In this document: in pieces, positions 41,767-50,394 of the stretch
Numbering within the stretch: position 1 is the stretch's first letter
Layout: the number at the start of each line of letters is the position of its first letter
Made by a program: the position numbers and the translations under genes
The notes under the pieces: model-generated
The model's input: only the letters and a program-made list of their open reading frames with translations
What the model was told of the DNA's origin: nothing
Database searches by the model: none
Source: Catenaria anguillulae PL171
Lineage: Eukaryota; Blastocladiomycota; Blastocladiomycetes; Blastocladiales; Catenariaceae
Reading direction: 5' to 3'
NCBI GenBank assembly: GCA_002102555.1
Contig: MCFL01000180.1
Span: 1-50,394 of the forward strand
DNA: 50,394 bases

Positions 41767-42561
41767 GATGATGCGTGATCAGGGATTGCAACAGCTGGGA
41801 GACGGACGGACGATGGCGATGCAGGGGGGGGGGGGGTAGGGCAACCAGACCAAACCAGTAAGGGAGCCAGCGTGCATGGAATTGCAACGTCAGTCTGGGT
41901 CTTTGGCGCGGGGGGAGACGAAACTCTTTATACTGCAGGTAGCCTTACACACAAACGGTCTGTGATCCACGAAGTGTTGATCATGTTGGTGGCGGGTCGT
42001 GGTGAAGACGGTGTTTCCAGTTCAATAACGCGCGCGTCCATTTGCAATTTCCGATTTGAAACGCGGCAGTCAGAGAATAACCGCGCAACCACTTGCCCAA
42101 AGAGGAAGGCGGCAAGGCACGCAGGCACGCGAGTGGTGTCCCGCACTCGCACCAATCGAGAGGTGGGGACGCTTGTGTGGGATCGTGATGTCGAATGCAC
42201 GTCATTTTTTATCGACGTCCGCTCCATGTCCGCCTGAATCTGGGATCGAGGGATGGACATGCGGTATGAAATGAAAAGATCACCTCAGGCTAGGGATATT
42301 GATGAAAGTATGAAAACAGCTTGGGACCTCACGCCGTCACCCAAGGAGCCGGCCATGCTTGCATGCGTTGTCTGTCCCCTCCTCAATGAACCGGGAGAGC
42401 GCCAAAGGACCACCTCAGTATACTCGTAATCGAGCCATTAAGATCCATCCGGTCTCTGCTTTATGAAATGAGGCAACCAGCAGAAGAGACAAGCATGAAG
42501 GTATCAAACATATAGGAACGGCACGAAAGCACAAAATACAGTACACCCGAGTTGACCCGCC
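41767..42561. other. Intergenic, no gene seen
   Basis: About 800 nt. A run of 13 G occurs at 41824-41836, directly upstream of the LPMO-like start. No supportable ORF. Confidence 0.45.
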
Positions 42562-45500
42562 TCAACCAAACAACATCTTCCGCTTCAACTCTTCCTCGGA
42601 CAAATCGGTATTGCTGCCCGACTTTTTCCCCCTACATGCCCAAATGACGACGACGCAACACCATCAGAGTCACATTGGAACACCAAGTCGCAGACGCGAT
42701 ACAAAGTAGAACGTACATGAGCCCGCCAAACAACTTATTCTTTGGCGACTTTTGCGACTTTCGCTTGCCCAAGTTGGGCGAGGTAACCGCCGACGAGGAT
42801 GACTCGAGCGACGTTGTCGATGGTGAAGACTTGATGCCGCTCGTATCGCCGCCTTTCCCGCCCTCGCTCGCCGATCGAGCGTGCCTTGATCGGGAAGCCG
42901 TCGGCGGGCCAGGCATGAGCGTTGCGCGTGACGAGTCGTGCAGCGGAAAGTGCCCAAAACCCATTGGGTTGTCGTTTGGCGTGCTGGGGACGATACTGAG
43001 TGTCGGAAGCGCGTGTGGCGACAGATGGTGCGGGACTTGAGGCAGTGGACGGCGTGATGAGAAGAGCTTTTCTTTCACGAGCTGGCCAGTGTGACTGAGC
43101 ACAGCAAAGAAGACATCTGAGGTGGAGAGCGACACCGGAAAAACATAAGATCAAATAGGGCAAGGCACCAATTGAAATAAGACTGCCAGTTGTACCTCGT
43201 CGAACTTGAGTGAGAAACTCGAGCCATGTCCAAGTCTTGTTGTGATACTCCATTGTAGGAAGCGTCAGCACAAACTCGTGTATGTCCTCGATATTCTTTT
43301 CCTTGTTGCCCTGAGCAGTCCAATCCACATCCGATCCCGTCAGCAATGACGTATGCCAAGCAACAAAAATAAAAGAGAGGACGATGACGAACCCGGTAGC
43401 TGATACACAATGCAACACTTGGCATCCGAATCCGCACAAATGTCGTGTTCCTCGACGCCCGCGTCTTCATCTGCGACAGCGCATCCGTCGACCCGCTCCG
43501 CTGCAAATCGCCGCGCGACCGTTTGCGACCTGTGCCCGCACTCAGCCCCTCGCCACCACGCCCCCCGCCGCCCACCGTACTCGAGGACTTTGCGAGCGAA
43601 AGAGTGCTTGTCGACGGGGCCAGTGACCCGTGCCCGCTTCCAGACTCGCGCGCAGGCATTTTCACGGGGAACACGTAGTTGAGCAGGTGTTTGCCGAGCT
43701 CGTACGTCATTTGGAACTTGATGGGCGAAAGGCGTAGTTCAAAGAGGCCGACGAGCGAGATACCCGCGACGGGCGCAAGTTCATGCCAGCACACTTGAAT
43801 CATGAGCGGGAGCGTGGGCATGATGCCACCCTGTGTGATGCTGTCAATGTCGGTGGATGCAGAGGGAGGCGGCGGATAGAAGGCCGGGACGTAAAAGAGG
43901 TTGGCAACTTCCTCGTAGATTGGATTTGGGAGAAGGTTGCGCCCAAAGATTTGCTGGCACGCCAAGTTGAACGTGCGCGATTGGTCGGAAAAGTCAAGGA
44001 GCGAGAAATCAACGCCCGCGAGCATCCATTGGACAAACGGCGACTGGCCCTCAAGCGTGAGCATGTGCCACTCAATTTGCGTCGCCTTGATGAGAGTCTC
44101 GTGAATCACGCGGGCATTGCTGCTTCTTGATGAGTTGGGCGAGGAATCGAGCCCGCCACCGCTACCACTAATGTTGTTGTTGCTCGTGCTGCGACTTGTA
44201 CTCTTGCTGCGCGCCAGCCCGCCTGATCCGCGCACTCGCCCTTGGCTACTGCTGCTCAAGAGCTTAAACGAATCCATGACGACCAAAAGCTGATCCTCCA
44301 TCTCGGCCAATTGCGCCAGAACCTTGATCCAACGCTGGGTCCCATCGATGTCAACTTGCCCGTCTTGCAGTACGGATGCATCGTACAAGAGCGCCAGCTG
44401 CAGCTGCGAAATGTCGGACCGAAGCTGCAAAATTGAGTCGAGCAAGACGCGAATATCATCTGCTTGAGCCGCAAGCATGAGCAGGTCGAGCTGTTCTTGC
44501 CGGCGCGTCTTTGCCGGCTCGCGGTAAATGAGCAACTTGCCAAATATGTTTGACAGGACGCAAAATGCCAGCGGGTCGGCGCGGATCAGGAACCGGTTGA
44601 ACTCGAGTTGCCAGGAGTTTTGGTCGTTTTCGAGCCCGCAATCCTCGTCGCCATCCACCATCTCGTCCCCTCCTGCCTTGTCACTGATGGCCGGATTGAG
44701 CCGCTGGTACCTTAATCTTGTTTCGGCGCGATGCACAACTTGACAAAAGCCTTGCGGCAGCGTGGGGATAGGTGCCGCAGTGGGATCCACGGATGCAGCT
44801 GGAAAAAAGAATTCAAGTGGGAGCCATCCAACGCAAGAGTCGGTCAAGTACGGCGCGCCGAGCCCAAGCTGCTGCGCTGAATCACGCATGGCGCTGACCG
44901 TAAAGTTGGCGTCGGAAATGTCGACCTCTGTCTTCGTCTTGATCAAGATGCCGCGTCGGTGGATCTCGTTTTGCGTGAGAATGGTGTTTTCGGTCGTGAC
45001 GATGCAGCTGCCATCGGGGCTATCGTCAAGCGGGACAGTACAAAGCTTGATTTGCGGGTTGATGAATTGGATCATGATGGACTTGATGACGAGATCAGCG
45101 GCACGGTTGCGGGACGAGGTCGAGTGAGTTGTTTCGTTCGGCGGCGCGGGGCGCTGGCTTGTCGCTGGCTTGAACGCGACATCTTCCTCAGACACAAACA
45201 CACTGCCCGCACCGTCGAGCAGTTCATTCAAGATGCGCTGGCTGTCCTTGGTCGAGCCAGGAGCAGGTTGAGTCAAGTCGGCTGTGGACACGCGAAGTAC
45301 AGCGCCGGAAGATGCGCGGCGGGCGAGGGTTTCGAGAACCGGCTTGAATGGGGCGGACGCAGTCGGGCGATCGTCACCAAAGGTAGCCTGCTCATGCTCG
45401 GCCTCGTCGCGCAAGTCCAGCAGCTCGCGCAGGTCACGCATGATCCGAAGCGAGGCATTTGAAGTGTAGTATGAAAGCAAGAACGCTTGCTCTTGCAGCT

Positions 45501-48500
45501 CGACAAACTTGAACACGACGTTGCGAATGTCGACGTTCCAAAGCAACTTGGAATTGTGGATGACGAATGAATGGACATAATCATCTTGATCCAGGTGGTA
45601 AACGTCCGATTGCTCGAGCTGCCGAATACGGTGCTGAATCGCGGGCTTGGCGGAAGGTGCAACTGTGCCCGAGGCGAGATACTCCTTGAGAAGCTGCAGC
45701 TGGACTCGGTTGATATCGCGACCAAATGACGACTCGCGGCCGTAATCAACATCGCTGTTGCGACAATACGAGAGCTTGGGAGACCAGAAGAACGGAGTCG
45801 ACTTGACCGAGAGGCTGGCGTGGCTATTGGCGAGCCGCACAAAGACTTGCTCCCGTTGCTCAAAGTTGGCATACGCTCCAGCACCGTCGCTGCTACTTGT
45901 GTCGGACAAGACGAGGGCCCGCAGCTCGACGTCAAAGAAATCGATCTCGGTCGTGTCAATGTACCATGGCGGGGTTGCATTAGTCGCATCCGTGGACCGG
46001 AACCGGGCCGTGTGAAACTAACCAGCCAATACATATCAAACGTGGTAAGATAAAACGGTCATGTGAGCACAGTCAAAGGACTAAACGCACGTCAATGAGG
46101 CAGCGCTCAACAACCGCACGCATGCCGACGGCATCACTGGGTCGTTGAATCGCCTTGTTCTTGTGCCACAGGGTAATCAGTAAGGGCGCCAGATCCACCC
46201 GCAAGGCAAACCGCGAGGTAAACAAGCCCAATTTCTTTGAGGCGTACTTGGGCGTCGTGAGCGGAAAGAGCGGACCTCGCCGCAAAGGTGTCGTCTTGGT
46301 AATCACGTTGAACTGCACAAACTTGATGGCGTAATCAATGCTGGCGGGCGTAAACGCAAACGTGGCGAAATGTGACGGATCCTCAGTTCTGTCGCAGCGA
46401 ATGTGGACCGTGAGCGAGAGTCGGTGTGAACGGAACCGCGCAAAAGAGTCGTGGAAGCCGCCCTCCTTGACGCTTTCTGGAGCAATCGCAAAGACGTGGT
46501 GGTGAGAGGGCGGGATGCCGGCACACTCAAAAACGGGATCCATGGACAGCATGACCTCGCCCATCAAATTCATAATCACCTCCTTGTCGACTGGCCCACT
46601 ATCCCATGGTATCGCCACAATGTCGTCTGTCGGCCGCCGAGGCACCGCGTTGTGGTTGATGAGCGGTCGCACAATGGCCACTTCGAGTTGTGCACACTGC
46701 AACAGCCCTGGGCTCGACGACGAGAAGGAAAGGCGGAACGGCCGCTCGAATGGAAGACTTTCGCCGCTGCTTTTGACGCTCGGCAATCCTGGAAAAGTGG
46801 CAGGCAACATGCGCCGTTTGCCATAGGCGCTGACGACAATGCCATGCGATCCGTCGCTTGTGAAGAGCGAATAGTAAGGATTGCGTGTCCCGAGCAGATG
46901 CAGCTTGAGCGCGTCACCCTCAATGTCCAGCTTGCCGTGCAAGAGCCAACGGATCTTGTCCCACCACGGCATGGGCTCGCTTGGGTCCAGTGATGGCTCA
47001 GTAAACTGATCGATCGCACGCACGGCATCCGCAAGCCCGGCCTCGAGCGCCGGCCCCCAGTGAATCGTCATAGGTGACTCTAACCGCCACGTCAAACACG
47101 AGTAGATCTTGATTGGGCTCATGATTTTGCGCATGTGAATGAACGGCTGCGGACCAAATGTGGACACGGGTACAGTCACTTGACACGTGGACGACTGGGG
47201 AGCAATCGGTTCGGCGAGAATCAAGAGGCCATGCAGCATGTGCGACTGCTTGCGGTCGGCTGGTGGCGGAAGCGCAATGACGGGAAGCGGATAATCACGC
47301 AAGCGGACCAGCATGGACCGGAATCGGAACGATAAATCGCGAGCGAGCTCGAAATCAAACTGGGCGTCACTTGGCGTGTCCTTGTCGTGCAAGTTGCAGT
47401 TTGCGGCCAGAGTCGGCAACGGAAGCGTGGGCGACGTGACGACAATGTCCACCTCTGTCAGCTTGAACACGAGCAGCTTATCCATGGGCTCCTTGGCCGA
47501 CGCCGACATGATACGAACCCATTCACGACCATGGAATGCATCCAGCTCGCGCCAAAAAGCCGTGTGGTCGAGGTCAGGCACCGTCTTGAGCTTGTTGAAC
47601 AAGAGCTTTTCGCGCTCGAGTCGGCTGCGCTGCTGGTCCTTGCCGTTGCGGACGATCTGGTTGAGTCGAGCCTCGAACGGATCGTCATCAATCGTAAACA
47701 AGAGTGTTTGAATCTCGAGTCGCATGGTCGGGTAAATCATGGTGGCAGTACGGGTCGTGCCGGTGGGCGGCTTGGCGGGTTTGATGGCCTTGACGAAAGT
47801 GGCAAAGTTTTCAATCACGTCCTTGAAGTAGTACTCATGTGGTACTGAGATGTGGACATTCTCAATGGTGGCCGCCACCTCTTGGTTGGGCTTGCGAACC
47901 ACTTCAATGGCAGACACGTTGACGAGCGGCGCAAATTGCTTGGGATCTGATCGCCATGATGGGAGTGTACGTGGGTCTGGGTGTTGCAGAAAGTTGCTCG
48001 GGTGTGCGTGCTGTGCGGCCCTTGTGCTCGCAGATTGCGTGGCGAGCACGGCCATGGACGAAATGTTGCTCTGGGCATACAGCTCATTGCCGTGTCGCTC
48101 CATGACAGCCTTGACCTCGGATAGCCGAACCTTGAGCTTGGTGTCGTCGGGCAACTCAAAAACAAACGATGCCAGACCCGTGGTCGCCTGGGCACGTTCA
48201 GATTCTACAATGGAACCCGTAAGACTCGTTATAGATGGCCGTTTCGGTTCCGGCGGCGGGGTCATGGGGGACTTTGCCGTTCCAATGGCCACCAGTACAA
48301 GCAGCTGTTCCACAAGCAAGTGCACCGGGATCGAGTAAACAGCAACGAGCTCTTCGTCAACGTTGACGCTGGTTGATACGTTTCGGTGCAGCCTCGGGTA
48401 CATGTCGCTGGATGCGCGGACGGCCGTATCCACCACCTTGTGCTCCAAGGATACGCGAGAGGCCACAAGTAACGGATCCACGTCTTGATGTGCGTGAGGC

Positions 48501-50394
48501 GACCCTCCGCCGCCGCTCGCGACTCCGCTGTTTCGGCCGTGGTACCTTGGCGGCAGCTTGACATCGCAGTGCTGGTTGCGTCGGAACTGAATGCCGTCGA
48601 GCTCTATAACCATTTCATCCACGCGACAGGCGTGAAGCGTATCCATGGCACCCGTGATGTTATCCGCCGTGGGTACCTCCAGCGCTTGAACAGCCAAAAG
48701 CATCCCAAGCGAGCCTCCACCTCCGAGAATGCGCTTGCCCAAATGCGTAATCATGAGGCAATCAATCGATCCGTCAATCCCTGGCTCGGCCGACATGGTT
48801 CGCGGCATTTCGGGGCGGTGCTCGCCCGACACGGACACGGACATGCGGTTGACGGTAAACTTGGCGGTCGAGTGTAGTGCGACGAGTGGTCGGGACGGCG
48901 GATCAACCGAGATGGACATGGATCGGGACGGCGGCGCACTTGATACGGGCGATGTCGGGTGATGGTCCTGGGCCAGGTCCATGACACGAGCGAGGCCAAC
49001 GGCAAGACTTTGGGTTGCAGAAAGCGCAATGTGTGGGTGATGGGCATGACCCTCCATGACGACATCGAACCGTTGTGTTTCCCATGGATCCAGCATGGAC
49101 GCGTCGCCCGCAGTGGGAGGAATTGACGCTGTTGCTGAATGCACGTGCGTAGGAACGTGTTCGACTCGGTAATGAGACCATCCAGCCGCAAAATATCGAT
49201 ACTGGCCAGGAGCCACACTGCAAGGTCGGTCGAGGGTTTTTCACTCGTCCCGGATTCGGTGCCCATGACTCGAACACACAAGGCATCCACCGAAAACGAA
49301 ACATCAACCTCGACCATCGGGACTGCCGCTAGGCATGTTCGAATCCCGAATTGGTCGGCCGAACACACACATCTACACAGATATAGGCGAAACACAACAT
49401 CGACTGCATGCATGCAATGAAAGCGTCACCTCCATGTCGACTAGTCCGAGCATCTCTCGGGCAGCCAACGGAATGAGTGGCTTGATCTCCTGACCGCCAT
49501 CCGACGCAGTGATGCGACGAGACCGGCTGCTGCCGTTGAGCGATGCATGCCGCGAGATACGACGGGCAAGGGCGGGAAGTGTGAACGGCGAAGCTCTCGG
49601 CGAGCGGGACGACATGGGTGCCGGCGAAAGAAGCGGGGTCGTCGGCGTGGTGCCGGACGCGGAAAGCGGGTCGGCTGTGACGGAGGCAGCCACAGCAGCG
49701 GCCTTGGCTGCTTCGGCTGTCGCGGCCATGTGCGCAAGCACTGCGGAAATCAACGATTCTTTGACACGTGCTTCGAGCCCGCAAGTCTTGATCTCGACTT
49801 GCACCAGTGGTTTTTGAGAAAGGGCATTTGCAGCCAACGACGCCCGGTTCGCGGTTCCTTCCCTCGAACGAATTGATGACGACCCGCTACCGTTCCCGCC
49901 ACCGCCACCACCAAGGCGGCGGTCCCGGGGCCCGAGTCGGGTAACGCAATCGTCACATCGACCTCAAACGACGCCAACTTCTCAACAACCTCCTTGGCAT
50001 GCGTCACGGACCACTCTGTTGTCGTGAGCACAGCCGTTGTGTCCCACCAAGCTGATCCGAACGAGCACACGAGCGACAGACCTTGAATTGTGCCGCCCAG
50101 ATCCAAAGGGGCGTCGAGCTGGATTCGCGGGCACACGATCCGTGCAACGTTGGGCATTAAAGGGTGCATGTGGACTCCGAGTTTGCGCAAACGTTGTGCG
50201 ATGCTGGGCGATTTGGAGCTGGATGATGCGTTTGCATGAGACGGAGCTGGTCGTGCCAACGCAAGAGCGGATTTGACAGTTTCGAAAAGGGATTTATGAT
50301 CGGTCCAAAATGCGAGTGCAGGCGGTGCGTTGACGGAAATGGGTGAGATGGTAAAGTCGACCGATGGCCGCTGGAATGAAGGGACGGGCCGTGT
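42562..50394 (-). CDS. FMP27: FMP27/SABRE/Hobbit bridge-like lipid-transfer protein (partial, 5' end outside window)
   Basis: Giant tube-like protein (BLTP2 family) proposed to carry lipids between ER and plasma membrane. Placed exons: 42562..42631, 42717..43116, 43196..43310, 43393..46017, 46091..49134, 49179..49308, 49430..~50394; the last six junctions give one frame of about 2127 codons, plus ~320 upstream. Family landmarks in order: RFRSMLVRLRDYPLPVI, the GFWDK-like block PWWDKIRWLLHGKLDIEGDA with LHLLGTRNPYYS, the WPPW-like ATPPWYIDTTEIDFFDVELR, TFVRIRMPSVALCISYR, GNKEKNIEDIHEFV, MEYHNKTWTWLEFL, VFFAVLSHTGQLVKEK and the short C-terminus LSEEELKRKMLFG. Two places are unsettled: a 44-nt candidate intron at 49135..49178 and an unexplained frame change near 49.8-49.9 kb in a Gly-codon-rich tract. 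Identity is firm; the N-terminus is missing. Confidence 0.9.
49135..49178 (-). other. Candidate 44-nt intron in FMP27
   Basis: Donor GTCTCA and acceptor CATTCAG. Removal joins IDILRLD to ATASIPPTAGD in the correct phase. It is far shorter than the other introns here (about 70-121 nt) and its donor is weak. A one-base frameshift or assembly error is the alternative. Confidence 0.45.

Noticed and set aside
46451-48877. Several plus-strand ORFs of 100-180 codons inside the FMP27 exons
   Set aside because: Antisense to the family-matching reading frame; no start context or domain.

Overview
This window looks like nuclear DNA of a fungus with small introns and GC-rich coding regions. I favour an early-diverging, zoospore-forming lineage (Blastocladiomycota or a related chytrid), because it combines fungal-type genes (FMP27/BLTP2, an AVT-type vacuolar transporter, an HSF-type factor) with genes rarely kept in Dikarya (urocanate hydratase, a BCKDK-like kinase, a ketohexokinase-like kinase) and F-box/ankyrin-like proteins rich in a repeated 'WWRESGL' motif. 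The lineage is inference. Genes lie on both strands, usually 0.1-0.8 kb apart, with introns of about 60-120 nt whose donors read mostly GTACGT or GTNCG.

Layout. 1-972 (-): AP endonuclease IV (APN1), cut by the window start. 2580-5198 (+): HSF-type transcription factor with very long low-complexity tails. 5444-6649 (-): unrecognised membrane protein. 6700-9339 (-): two tandem F-box/ankyrin-like paralogues. 9.3-15.1 kb: gene-poor, with a broken gag-like coding relic at about 11.0-13.1 kb. 15.1-16.9 kb (-): an unrecognised 250-residue protein beside a damaged ubiquitin-specific protease. 16997-19856 (-): AVT3/AVT4-like amino-acid transporter. 20.1-22.8 kb: an island of related repeats holding a LINE ORF1 fragment with a CCHC knuckle. 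23146-25671 (-): urocanate hydratase, seven exons including a 4-nt microexon. 26193-28029 (+): unrecognised protein with a Gly-rich tail. 28250-29713 (-): BCKDK-like kinase. 30112-31090 (-): NIPSNAP-like mitochondrial protein. 31532-32782 (-): ketohexokinase-like PfkB kinase. 33.1-35.6 kb: a doubtful small ORF, a direct repeat and an unresolved membrane-protein locus. 35673-38283 (-): MSC2/ZnT5-type zinc transporter with an 11-nt first exon. 39025-40200 (-): OTU deubiquitinase. 40846-41766 (-): secreted LPMO-like copper enzyme. 42562-50394 (-): FMP27/Hobbit/SABRE (BLTP2) lipid-transfer protein, cut by the window end.

How the genes fit together. Several serve mitochondrial or amino-acid metabolism: histidine breakdown (urocanase), branched-chain keto-acid control (BCKDK), NIPSNAP, fructose phosphorylation and vacuolar amino-acid transport. 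Their adjacency looks like ordinary gene order rather than a co-regulated cluster. I did not find a phage, CRISPR, toxin or biosynthetic system. The most unusual feature is the exon architecture of the urocanase gene (20-, 16- and 4-nt exons), followed by the repeat island at 20-23 kb.
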